Below, piece by piece: positions 19,457 through 28,640 of a stretch of DNA of 29,055 nt. The position numbers were made by a program, and so were the translations under genes. The notes beneath the pieces are model-generated. The model did not search any database. It saw only the letters and a program-made list of their open reading frames with translations, and had not been told where the DNA came from. This stretch comes from Larix sibirica (lineage: Eukaryota; Streptophyta; Pinopsida; Pinales; Pinaceae), in the NCBI GenBank assembly GCA_004151065.3, contig NWUY0300019891.1:28629-57683 (forward strand), read 5' to 3'. The number at the start of each line of letters is the position of its first letter. Position 1 is the first letter of the stretch.

Positions 19457-21604
19457 NCCTAAGGTTGGTGAGGCTTTCAAATGGAAAATCCAAGTAAACA
19501 ATATAAAAGCCTAACCAATGTGAAAAAGGAAATTCCCAACCCAGAGTTAAAACGGATAATTAAATTTATTTGGGAATTTGGATTTATCCTAAGTTTGCCT
19601 TTGTATTAAAATGGGGTAAAATTTCCTAAGGTGAATTCTTTAAATCAAGGTTTTAATGGGGAAAAATGATGATTAAGGAAGGTGCACTAATGTTTTACCA
19701 AGTCTAAGGGACCTTTTGGAGGCAAATATAAGTGTCCTCCCATGTAAAAGGGTGTTTCCGTTAAAATATGGGAAGCTAGTGGAGATCAATAATGAAGGTT
19801 GGACCAAAATCAAAATTGAAGGGAGAGAATTGGTCAAAAGTGGTTAGGAGGTCACCTTGGTTTGTGGAATTGGTCAAATATTTTAAGGTCACATTCATGG
19901 AGAAATAAGGTCAAAGTGATAAACCACTTCATGCATGGTTGATGGTTTTGGATGTTCCATGGTATTTGTCCATGGTATTGAAGATCTTTGAATTTTAAAA
20001 GGAGTATCAAGGTGCACTAGCAAAGGTTAGATTGTTGATGTATTGTTATTATTGTTGAGTTGCATTGCTTCTCAATTTCTCGGGTGATGTCCCCCTTGCA
20101 CACAATTAGGGAGATGGGACCCTATGTTACTATTGTCACCATTTGAAGTGTCTTTATCATTTTAGCTGGTGTATGAGGAATGTACATACTATTCATTCAC
20201 AGATATTAATGTTGCAGCAAGTCAATTCCAGTAGTTGTTCCAATTTGTTGAAGTTCCAGTAGTATTGAGTGTTGTTTGTAATTGGTGTTGTTGGTATGAT
20301 CTCTTAGAAGAGTTTGTTTTGGGGTTTGAGCTTCATGAGACATGGTTTCTATTCATGAGAGCCTTCTAATGTAAATGAAAACCTTCCATAATAATAAAAT
20401 ACCAAATATTTTCTTTGTTTGAAATTTCTCTTTTGTCTCCATGTGTTTGAATTCACATATGCTCATTGTATTGGATTTTTCACTAGATTTTACGGTTTGA
20501 GCCATATCTTCACTTTTGTAAGTACAAATAGGATTATGTCAGTTGTTGAAGGTCCTTGAGATAGAGTAGTGTCCATATCAGGTCTTGGTTTAGAAATTTA
20601 GGACACCTGGACCCACATAGGTCGCTTGGGCCATTTGGAATACCGTTTAGATGGTTGGCCTAGGGAAATCAACTAATATTCACTGAAACGACCATATATT
20701 GAGATCTAGAACACCAAACAAGATTATGTAAGTTGATAAAGGTATGTGGGATAGTACAAATCCCATCCCAAAAATTAGAACAGAAATTCGTGAAGGTATG
20801 GTATGACTTGGGACACCTCTAAAGCCTCCTAACTGAGCTATCCCAGTGAAACAATATCTCCCTAATTTTTCAAAAAATATATCAAAAATTATAATTTATG
20901 CTCCCATCCATTTCTATAGTAAGGTGGGGTTTTGGTCTGTGTCAAGATACACCCAAAGTGCACCAAAATTCATTGGGTTTCTACGCAAATCCCAGGTTTT
21001 GTGCCTCAAGCCCTCTTGGTTGTTCCCAGGAGTGATGCACCCAGAAAATGTGCCTTTGTCGAAGTAGAGTTCCCTTTCCATATCTCATACACCTTGTTGG
21101 TATGTCGTAAGTATGTAGTAGGTACAATACTCAATTTGATAAATTTTTGGGTGAGTCGAGAACCAGTAGAAGAAAACTAGCCTCATTCTCCAAGTTATGA
21201 GTTGGTGTGCCAAAATCTTGGTTTGGGTACACTACATTTCTATTCAAGTTGTTGCACCACTTGGGACTGTTTATTTAAGGATAGATGATGCACATGGGAT
21301 AGATATTGACAACACATATCTTGGAGGTGATATCAAAGATACACATCTAGTGAAAGGTTTAGATTGTGCGTTGTTGTACAAAGTAAGGAGTGAGATTGAA
21401 AAAAAACTAGAGAATGAAGATATTGTTGATGGGAAATCAAGAGTACAAAAGGAATATTTCATATTTTAAGGTGTTGGCACTGACATATACTATATTATAG
21501 TGTGTATATAGGAGTACATTTACATAACAATCCTTGATTTATGACACTGGAGAAAAAGGATTGTGGTCTTGGGTCTGTGTTCAATCATGATGATCAGAGA
21601 ACTA
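19457..21604. other. Foreign ~2.15-kb insert between integrase and chromodomain of element D
   Basis: This stretch interrupts the element and resembles none of its domains. It starts at the undetermined base 19457 and ends where integrase-tail similarity restarts near 21605. From 19460 to about 20520 it looks like non-coding LTR-type sequence, with CCATAATAATAAAAT near 20387-20402 as a possible poly(A) signal. At 20520-20830 a GATTATGTxAGTTG-like block occurs twice, about 165 bases apart. 20840-21180 is non-coding; both overlapping plus frames are open for 70-80 codons without recognisable protein. 21248-21450 is the SMU2/RED gene fragment. Source: either one host locus beside an LTR, or several pieces. 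Confidence 0.65.
21197..21469 (+). pseudogene. Captured fragment of SMU2/RED spliceosomal protein gene
   Basis: A 90-codon frame reads VAPLGTVYLRIDDAHGIDID and then YLGGDIKDTHLVKGLD, ALLYKVRSEIEKK. The YLGGD-x-x-x-THLVKGLD-x-ALL-x-KVRxE stretch is the hallmark of the RED family (human IK/RED; plant SMU2), a spliceosome-associated protein that partners SMU1. Only about 65 residues of a much longer protein are present, with no stop inside. The recognisable part starts at about 21248 right after TTTCTATTCAAG, a pyrimidine-rich AG resembling a 3' splice site, so the piece may be one exon with intron edges, copied from genomic DNA. The true left edge is probably this AG, not the ATG at 21197. After KSRVQKE near 21450 similarity is unclear. 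It sits inside a retrotransposon and is not a working gene. Confidence 0.85.
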
Positions 21605-21639
21605 CCTTAGATATACTAAAAATGGAAAATGACAAGATG

Positions 21640-21727
21640 TTTTCCATGTCTCATGCTTAAACAAAATATTTGGTCCAATAACCCACATACAAACAGAGTT
21701 ACCCTTGTAAGATGACGAAGAGAAATT
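21640..21727 (+). repeat. 88-bp direct repeat, right copy (integrase C-terminal tail)
   Basis: Same length as 19368-19455 with about 89 percent identity. Reads VFHVSCLNKIFGPITHIQTE, a stop at LPL*, then DDEEKL, and passes in frame into the chromodomain, so this copy has the original downstream neighbour. Confidence 0.85.
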
Positions 21728-21893
21728 AGTTCTAGAGATTGAATGCATTTTAAAAGTTAAAACCAAAATGTTTCATTCTATACAAATCAATGAGTACCTT
21801 GTCAAGTGGAAAAATTTGGCAGAAGATGAAGCTACTTGGGAGAATGAATATTTTAGATTGAGACACTTATCACTACCAATACTTCGTGGATGA
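21728..21893 (+). pseudogene. Chromodomain of element D
   Basis: Directly after DDEEKL the frame reads VLEIECILKVKTKMFHSIQI, then NEYLVKWKNLAEDEATWENE and YFRLRHLSLPILRG, ending at TGA 21891-21893. The -EYLVKWKxL....TWE- pattern is the second half of a chromodomain, with both Trp residues retained. In chromoviruses this fold at the integrase C-terminus guides insertion to particular chromatin. The roughly 55 residues are open throughout; the break lies upstream. Confidence 0.88.
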
Positions 21894-21897
21894 AGTA

Positions 21898-21910
21898 TTT
21901 CAAGGAGGGA
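21898..21910 (+). other. Polypurine tract of element D
   Basis: CAAGGAGGGA lies directly before the TG that starts the 3' LTR at 21911. This is the expected primer for plus-strand DNA synthesis. Confidence 0.75.
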
Positions 21911-22113
21911 TGACTTTTAATATACTTAAATGTATATTAAAAAGATTAAATATTTTGTATTAATTATATTTAAATGTAATTCTGATAAGTCATGATCATT
22001 ATCAAAAGGACATGACTTATCCCATGCATGTGTATTTATACACACTATTGTAACTTATTCTCATCATCAATTTATCAATAAAATACATTATTATTTGGAA
22101 ATATCTCTTTCCA
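21911..22113 (+). repeat. 3' LTR of element D
   Basis: A 203-base LTR beginning TGACTTTTAATA and ending TTTCCA, with canonical TG and CA ends. It aligns without gaps to the 5' copy. TCAATAAAATAC near 22075 is a poly(A)-signal-like sequence. Confidence 0.9.
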
Positions 22114-22177
22114 TTTTCCTTCACAAGTTTTCTCCATTGTCCATGTTGTTTTATGGTGTGTTTACTACAAGATTTTT
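22114..22177. repeat. Continuation of the third ~770-bp unit
   Basis: TTTTCCTTCACAAG and the following 50 bases align with unit two at 13020-13090, exactly the phase (477 bases into the unit) at which unit three was interrupted at 13791. Similarity fades near 22177. Confidence 0.75.
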
Positions 22178-22369
22178 CTCCTCAAATATTAGAGAGTTCA
22201 AATAATGTGAATGGAGTGTTTTATATTGTTATAGGTTGAGAAAAAATAACTCATGTGAAACAAAGTATAGTATCATTGTATTCATGGCACAATGATCATC
22301 AAATAATTAGTAAAACAACATTAAAATATAGCCATTGGTATATCCAAGGTAGTATGTGTATTACTTAGG
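22178..22369. other. Intergenic, nothing recognised
   Basis: AT-rich sequence after the end of the third repeat unit, without gene or repeat that I can identify. Confidence 0.5.
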
Positions 22370-22900
22370 GATGGATTATGCCCAAGAATATGGCAATTAA
22401 GCCCAAATATATGGATTAGGGATAAAAATCAATAAATTAAGGTGTAAAAAACATATAAACGAGGAAAAATCCATCTATATAGCCACATATATAAGAAATT
22501 AGGCCCTTTATATATTTGAAGGGACCAAATCCCATGTAAAGGCCCTCTAATACTAATTTGGGATTAAACAAGTTCTTGGTCCCAAATCCATGAATTTCGC
22601 TTCCCAATTAATCGATCTATGGGACCCAAAATATGGTAGTAGGGCCTTAGATAATGGGTTGATTCCCAATATGGGCTTCATCTCAAATCCATGGATGTCA
22701 GCACAAATAAATGGAGCATGGGTGAAATCAATGGTCCAAGTGCAATAAAAAAACTAAATGGGGGTTAATCTATCTAATAGAAATACATTGACCTTGATCC
22801 ATGAAATTGGGCACCTAATGCATCTAAAAGGGTCAAAACATATATTATGCCCTAGATAAGTGTTCCATCTCTAAAGATGGGTTTAACCTCAAAACATGCA
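22370..22900. repeat. Degenerate short-period repeat, block 1
   Basis: Variants of AAATCCATGGA followed by a TTGGGxCCC-like part recur irregularly, roughly every 35-50 bases (for example near 22575, 22623 and 22687). Spacing and sequence are too decayed to give a firm unit. The same pattern reappears at 24280-24740. Confidence 0.45.
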
Positions 22901-23075
22901 TTTTTGGGTCCGAAGTTGATTTGTACAATGAAAATTGTTAGCTTTTGACGATAAGCCGAAAGTGTTTACACCGTGTTTGGGGGTGCTTCGTGAGATTTGG
23001 AGTACATGGTGTATGTTCATCCCTTTGATGGTTAGTGATGGATTCACACATGTGATATCGTCCATGATGGAGTTG

Positions 23076-23100
23076 CACACACACACATTATGTATGTATG

Positions 23101-23137
<37 letters not shown>

Positions 23138-23160
23138 TATGTATATACATACGTACATAA

Positions 23161-23176
<16 letters not shown>
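23076..23176. repeat. Inverted repeat enclosing an (AC)15 microsatellite
   Basis: 23076-23104 (CA repeat, then TTATGTATGTATGTATA) pairs with about 23142-23176 (TATACATACGTACATAA, then TG repeat) with one or two mismatches. Between them lies (AC)15 at 23104-23133. Apparent open frames on both strands here are microsatellite translation and not genes. Confidence 0.8.

Positions 23177-23210
<34 letters not shown>
23177..23210. repeat. (AG)17 microsatellite
   Basis: Seventeen AG dinucleotides directly follow the (TG)8 tract at 23161-23176. Length is likely polymorphic. Confidence 0.95.
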
Positions 23211-23213
<3 letters not shown>

Positions 23214-24279
23214 CGTTTCATTCGTCATTATCCTTATACTTTTATTTTTGTACTTGTCTTCTTGGATCATTTTGGTGGGGTTCATGAGTAAACTCTAGGA
23301 AAAGTTATACATGGGAGGAAAACATATTTGTTCTTATGAAGGAGAAAACATTGGAGATAATGACCCATTCATATCACTAATTCTCATTCACTCTCATGTA
23401 GAAATGTGACTAGGAGGAGTGCACTAGTCATCCTCTCTATGTCTTATTTTCATTTGTACTCAATCTCTCTCTTTATTAGAGTCGTTGGGGTTTCTTGATA
23501 TTCTTGGAGCGTCTTGGAGCCTAGGCTTAGGGATATATCCCTTAGAGATTAGGGTTTTGATATGAAACCCTAGGTTGTATTTGGTGAGGAAGAATAAGAG
23601 GAGGAGACATCTTGCCTTGGAGTACTAGTTTGAGTGATTCATACATGTTGGATCTCCTTGGTTGAGCTAAGGTTTTTCATTGTTTTCCCTGAGTAGGTAT
23701 TTGGAGAGCTATTAAATTGTACTGGCCCCATGATAATTCTATGGCATCTACATGAACTTCATATTGTACATATTAATGATTTTTTTAGTTGTCCAATACT
23801 TTTATAAATTTCAGGAAAATTCTCATCCATTTATGTTCTACATGGTTTGTAACTTCCAATTATATATGTCTTGTTGATTTGACATTAGTGAAGGGTAACT
23901 ATATTAAGTGATGTAACATTATAATTGAAGAACATAAGGGTTGTTTTGTTGTTGTATTTATTGTTATAAACAAAAACTTTTAGATCTAGTTTGTGCATGA
24001 TAAGATTGTCCTAGAGGGTCGAAACTTGTAATGACACTTTAGTATCTTTTCTCCTTGGATTTCTTATAAGTTTGGGTTGTTAAGGATTGAAATATTCTCC
24101 ATTTTTTATGTTGTTTGCATTGTATTTGTAACAAATATAAGGTTGAAAATTAACAAGGTTAAGATCCATGAAACCTCTAGTTAAGAGGTGAAATTTATAT
24201 TTTGCATGAAACCCCTTATCCACAAATTTCCACATGGTCTTAGAGCATTTCATAAATTTTAAAAAAAAATCTAATAACA
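23211..24279. other. Intergenic, no gene recognised
   Basis: No coding signal I can name; the minus-strand open stretch at 24080-24280 is unrecognised. Near 23530-23575 there is a perfect 12-base palindrome GGGATATATCCC and, just after it, two telobox-like AAACCCTA/TAGGGTTT motifs facing each other around TGATATG. Confidence 0.45.
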
Positions 24280-24740
24280 AGGTTGTAGATTTTCACCCCA
24301 AATCCATAACTTTGGAGGCCAAATACATTGATTGGAGAAGAAATCCATGGCTCAAGGACCAAAAGGCAACCATTTAGGGATCAATTCATCTATGTGGCCA
24401 TAGATCCATGGAATTAGATATGAAGTCCATCTATAATGTCTAAAAAATGTATTCATGGTCCTAAATAATGCTTTGGTCCCTAGAGATACATTTGGCCACA
24501 AATCCATGGACTTTGGTCCCTAATTGATATGTAAGGGTAAATATATGATAATGAGGACCTACATAGAAGTTTGTAATCGATACATGCCTTTCACCCAAGA
24601 TCAATGGCCTTTGAGCCTAAATCAAAGCATTAGGGGCCAAATCCATTATCTATGGGCTAAAAAATAACTACTTGGGAATAAATCTATTTATGCACCCCTA
24701 AATCCTTAAAATTGGGTCTTACATCAATATATAAGGCCCC
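24280..24740. repeat. Degenerate short-period repeat, block 2
   Basis: Same style as 22370-22900: AAATCCAT or AAATCCATGGACTTTGG variants recur at irregular 35-50 base steps (near 24300, 24343, 24405, 24500, 24640 and 24707), with TTTGGTCCCTA between some of them. Confidence 0.5.
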
Positions 24741-25033
24741 AAAGTGGTTTTTATGTTCCATATTTGTTAATGTTAAGAATGTAATGTCATGTAAAGGATT
24801 CAACCTATGGTCTTGGATTCATAATATGCCATTTGATTCTTCTAGCTCTCATAATTTTTCTCCAAAACTTAATGATATGCTTCAATATTTTTAGGCTTTG
24901 TCGAGAACAAAGAGACTCATATAACTCATGACATGAGTTGTAATTAATCAAATGGATGGTGAATCTTTTATCAAGTTGGGATTAGGGTTTCAACAGTAAG
25001 AGAGAGACAAATTTTAGTACTTTCAACCTCTCC

Positions 25034-26990
25034 TTGATAACTATGGAGCATGATTTGGAACTTGTTGATTATGGGGATCATGATGAGAGTTTGCTCAGGT
25101 TTGATTTCAAGTCTCATAAGGAACTCCTACATATTTGGAAGTGCTCTCGGGTGGTAGTTGACATAGTTAATATAGAGGTGGTGGAGGAGAATAGGTCATC
25201 TAATCTTACAGGTGACAGAGAGATTGATGACAGACCCAACCATATCAAGGCACTTACAATACAACAAAAGGTTGATTGTAATAATACATTGCCACTATCA
25301 TGCATTAATATTGAGCAACTCGAGGCACCTAAAGGAAGGTTAGCACTAGAAGGTTCTTAGCATTCTCAAAATGATACTCCTAATTTATTTGTGTTAATTT
25401 AGTTTACAAGGTCACTCCATGACATAATCTAAAGGGTATGACAAAGAAATCATGGAGGTTTTGCTAAGCTCACAAATGAATCTTTGGTTTGGGAAAAGTT
25501 GGGGTTCATGCGTCAGAAAATCGAGAAGAAGGAGGGGGTGTTATGATTTATTTGAATCACGTTCCATTACAAGGGAAACAAACAAACCCAAGACATGGAT
25601 GTTGGAGGAAGTGCATCAAGGTTAAAAAATAAAAAATAAAGATGGTGCTAAGATATGATTTGAAGATAACAAAAGCCAAAGGGGTGATGGGTCAAGTGTT
25701 GGCTGATCATTTCATGGGAAAATTTATGAAGGGAGAAACCTGCAAGAGTTGGTTGAAGGAGAATTGGTTTCCTATAATATATTATATTCCTAGTTTTAAC
25801 TCACCATTGATAGGTTAGGTATGTTTTATCATGAAAGATGTTGAGGATACAAAATCTATTATGAGTTAAGAATGACTCTGGGGACTGTTGAGGTTATGTC
25901 TTATACCTTGGAAACCTGAATTTTATCGTAGGAGAGAGACTACTTACGTCAAGAAAATATGGGTGTTATTGCCAAGTTTTCCTTTGATGCTATGGAAATA
26001 ATATATTTTGGAGAACAAAATTAACTCCATAGACCGACTCATTGCTTTCAAGGAATGTTGGCACAATGAGGAAGATAGATGAATTGCTAAAGCCTTTATT
26101 GAACTAAATTCACATGAGGGCCTTTTAGAAGACTTCTAGATTGAATGGGGATTGTATAAATTCATTCATAAACTTGATTACTGAAAACTTCCCTTTCAAT
26201 GCAGCATTTTTCATGAGATGGATCATCTAAGAGTAGATTGTTCCTATGTAAGGAAAGGTAAGGGTTCCTTTAAAAAAATGGGTAAAGAAGAAGGTGGAGT
26301 GGCATATGGAGAATAAGATGGAAGGTGATGGGATTATAGTAATTAGGCCATAGATAAAGTTTTTTTTTACTAGTATTGAAGGCATGCATTTGGAAAAAAT
26401 ATTCTCTTCAAGTCCCAGTAGCATTAGAGTCAACAGAACCGACATTATCTTTTCTTTCTCAAGGTATGCAAATTCAAAACCATCCCTTTTATTTTATGTA
26501 TTAGGTTACTTATCCCCTATTTTATGTAAAAGAGGAAAAAACTTCCCCTAAAGAAGACTTAAAGGTTCTCCACTATCAAACCATAGAAAACCTAGAATCC
26601 CTAGTGTTGGGGCTCCTTTGGTTAACAAGGTCCATAAGAAGGAAGGTATGTAGATGTTGATGGTTGTTGAAGGATCACTCAAGTATTATGACACTTTAGA
26701 TGGTGTGGGTTATGAACATAGGATTAAATATTCTACCCCTCCTTTGACTAGAGATGAGGATGCTTGCTCCAAGATCCCTATAAAAGCTCTAAAAAATACC
26801 AATGTTAATCCTTTATCAAATTAAACTATCAATTATGGTCTAAGATGGAATTAGAAGAAGATCATTGGGGGGTTAGAGGAGGTTTGGCATTGGATAAGGA
26901 TCCTCTTGTTTCAGTTGGAAAGAAATCACATATGACTTTTTCCAAGACCAAGGCTCATATGGAATTTAGATAAGGCAGAAAATATACTAT
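25034..26990 (+). pseudogene. Plant LINE ORF1 (DUF4283-like domain and zinc knuckle), decayed
   Basis: The first open part, ATG 25052 to 25360 (MEHDLELVDYGDHDESLLRF), is acidic and unrecognised but sits where the N-terminus should be. From about 25640 the reading is CKSWLKENWFPIIYYIPSFN (25741-25800), then EFYRRRETTYVKKIWVLLPS, then EDRxIAKAFIELNSHEGLLE, the order of the DUF4283-type RNA-binding domain in ORF1 of plant L1-like elements. A zinc knuckle follows at 26200-26241 with its second Cys changed to Phe (TTT at 26209-26211): C-SI-F-HEMD-H-LRVD-C. A basic GKKSHMTFSKTKAH stretch near 26920 resembles the usual ORF1 end. The protein would bind LINE RNA. Many stops and shifts. Confidence 0.78.
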
Positions 26991-27035
26991 AAGTAGAGCC
27001 CTTATAGTAGGGAAATCCTAACATATGGTTACCTA

Positions 27036-27214
27036 ATGATTTTACTTTCCCTTAATGTCATAAGGGCAAGGGATGCCCACAAATATCTAGCCCTTAAAAG
27101 ACTATTCGAAGTATATAAGCTTGATATTGTACATTTACAGGAAACCGTGTGCATTAGTAAAAAGAATACTAATTTCCTATCCATTGTTTTAAAGGACTGA
27201 GATTTTGGTACTTT
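27036..27214 (+). pseudogene. Start of LINE ORF2: AP-type endonuclease fragment
   Basis: From ATG 27036 the frame reads MILLSLNVIRARDAHKYLAL, then KRLFEVYKLDIVHLQETVC. The LN pair near the start and LQE are the conserved residues of the APE-like endonuclease that nicks target DNA for L1-type retrotransposition; the Glu of LQE binds metal. A TGA at 27198-27200 stands where a Trp codon would fit, and five codons later the reading is cut at 27215 by the CACTA-like end. The remaining endonuclease and the reverse transcriptase are absent from the window. It follows ORF1 in the same orientation. Confidence 0.8.
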
Positions 27215-27536
27215 CACTACAATGAAAACACCTTATAGTGGAGGTTTTTAGTGTTACAAGATTGGAAAAAATATCAAAAACCCTGTTAAAACTTCCACAA
27301 TTAGTAACAGAGTTTTAGAAAAGGGTTTAACGGATTTTCACTATAACTAAAAGATTTGAGTGGCAGGAGGTTTTAATGAAGGTTTTTTAGTCAGTGTGTT
27401 TAAAATAATAAGGCACACCAATGAAAAACTATTTAATATGCACCATTGCATGTTTTAGAAAGGATTGATGCTGCAAGGAAATACGAACAATGGTGCTCTA
27501 AATCCATTTTGAGCACAGGTGCTCTAATACCAAAGT

Positions 27537-27870
27537 GGAGCATTGATGTGCTTATTCCTAAAAGAGAATCTCATGTGTGCATATAGCTTAGAGGAGCACC
27601 GATGTGACCATTCTCAAAAGAGAAGCACCAATGCACACATAGCTTATAGGAGCATCGATGTGCCCATTCCCAAAAGAAAATCATTGATTCAAACATAGCT
27701 TATAGAAGCACTCGTGAACCCATACCTAATAGATGAACACCGGTGCACCCACACCAATGTGAAGCATCTATGTCAATACTCCATCATCAAAGAGGAACAT
27801 TGGTGCACCCAAACCAAAGCGAAGCATTGATGTCAACACTCCAAGATCAAGAGGAGCACTAATGGTCCAA
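27537..27870. repeat. 56-bp minisatellite, six units
   Basis: Units begin at 27537, 27593, 27649, 27705, 27761 and 27821, giving four periods of exactly 56 and one of 60. Each starts with GGAGCA or GAAGCA followed by a CGATGTG-like part, and a similar AGCACCAATG motif lies about 28-32 bases in, so the unit looks like a doubled 28-mer. No gene. Confidence 0.85.
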
Positions 27871-28439
27871 TGATTAAATATAGCTTTAGATATTCAAAAA
27901 ATAAATCAATTATTAGTTTATTATCAAAAAATTAATTTGTAATAAATAATTTATTAATATTTATAGTCATTTTTACAATTAGTTTGTTTTATATAATAAT
28001 CTTCATGATTGTTTAATATCGATTGATTGAATTTAATTAATAATAAATACACAATTATTAAAATGCACTGTAGCATAAGCTTTATTATATTTCAAGTGTT
28101 AGTTCTTACATTCTTTTTATTAATGAATCTAATTACAATTAAAAAATGAAAATACTTGTAGAATATTAAAAATATATATAATTGTGATTATTTGAAATAA
28201 AATATTATAGTTGGAAGCATATGAAATAAGACAATAGAAATTAAAAAATAATAATGAAAATGTGCAATAACTAATATTGAAATGTTAAGCATTACTATAT
28301 AGTGATGGCAGTGAAACCACCCATACAAAACCATAGTGAGTGTCAAAACCATCATGGCATTTAATAAGTCGATATGCTATAATTAGAAAAGAACTAATTT
28401 TTACATGGTAAATGTTTAATGAAAACTATCAAAAGCCAC
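27871..28439. other. AT-rich stretch, nothing recognised
   Basis: Very AT-rich (27890-28290 especially), without coding signal or clear repeat. It separates two blocks with AGCA-type motifs and may be internal CACTA sequence. Confidence 0.5.
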
Positions 28440-28454
28440 TCATCCACTAGAAGT

Positions 28455-28580
28455 AATATGCCCATAGTGGAGAATTGATGCTCTCAAAGCAAGAAAGAGC
28501 ACTAGTAGCTTTGGTGATCCAGGATGAACATGGAGCATCGGTGCTGCTATACAAAAGGGTAGCATCAATGCTCCAAGAAC
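28455..28580. repeat. Second block of AGCA(C/T)-type motifs
   Basis: GAGCACTAGTAG (28497), GAGCATCGGTGCT (28533) and TAGCATCAATGCTCC (28560) repeat the 11-base motif of the minisatellite at 27537-27870, here in both orientations. AGCATCGGTGCT is nearly a palindrome by itself. The minus-strand open stretch 28440-28652 is not recognised. Confidence 0.55.
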
Positions 28581-28640
28581 ACCATGTAGGTCAAAGAAAC
28601 TCGTGAAATTCCAAATAAAGGGAGGTGAAAAATCCTTTGG

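Larger units (their letters stand above)
13787..22118 (+). mobile_element. Chromovirus (Ty3/gypsy with chromodomain), element D, including target duplication
   Basis: A nearly complete but defective LTR retrotransposon on the plus strand: target duplication TTTTC (13787-13791 and 22114-22118), LTRs, primer site, leader, gag, protease, RT, RNase H, integrase, foreign insert, chromodomain, polypurine tract and second LTR. The chromodomain places it in the chromovirus branch. By hand count the LTRs differ at about 23 of 198 aligned bases, so insertion is old. Stops and shifts break every gene. About 2.15 kb of the 8.3 kb is foreign sequence between integrase and chromodomain. The insertion point falls inside a tandem repeat unit whose neighbour copy shows the empty site. 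Confidence 0.9.

Noticed and set aside
20846-21180. Overlapping 73- and 82-codon plus-strand frames
   Set aside because: No domain or composition typical of protein; the stretch reads as non-coding LTR-type sequence inside the foreign insert.
21197-21469. SMU2/RED fragment as a working small gene
   Set aside because: It covers only about 65 conserved residues of a much longer protein, begins after a splice-acceptor-like sequence, has no promoter I can see and is flanked by retrotransposon sequence.
23104-23133. CRISPR or other spaced repeat array
   Set aside because: The repeats are simple dinucleotides without spacers, and the DNA is clearly a plant nuclear type.
22889-23287. Open frames rich in His-Thr, Cys-Val, Ser-Leu or Arg-Glu on both strands
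   Set aside because: They are direct translations of AC, TG and AG microsatellites.
24080-24280. 66-codon minus-strand frame as a small gene
   Set aside because: No family recognised, strongly AT-driven composition and no supporting context.
28290-28350. Possible second CACTA terminus (AGTGATGGCAGTGAAACCACC, CATAGTGAGTG)
   Set aside because: It lacks a reverse complement of CACTACAATGAAAAC and has no matching TTT target copy followed by LINE sequence.
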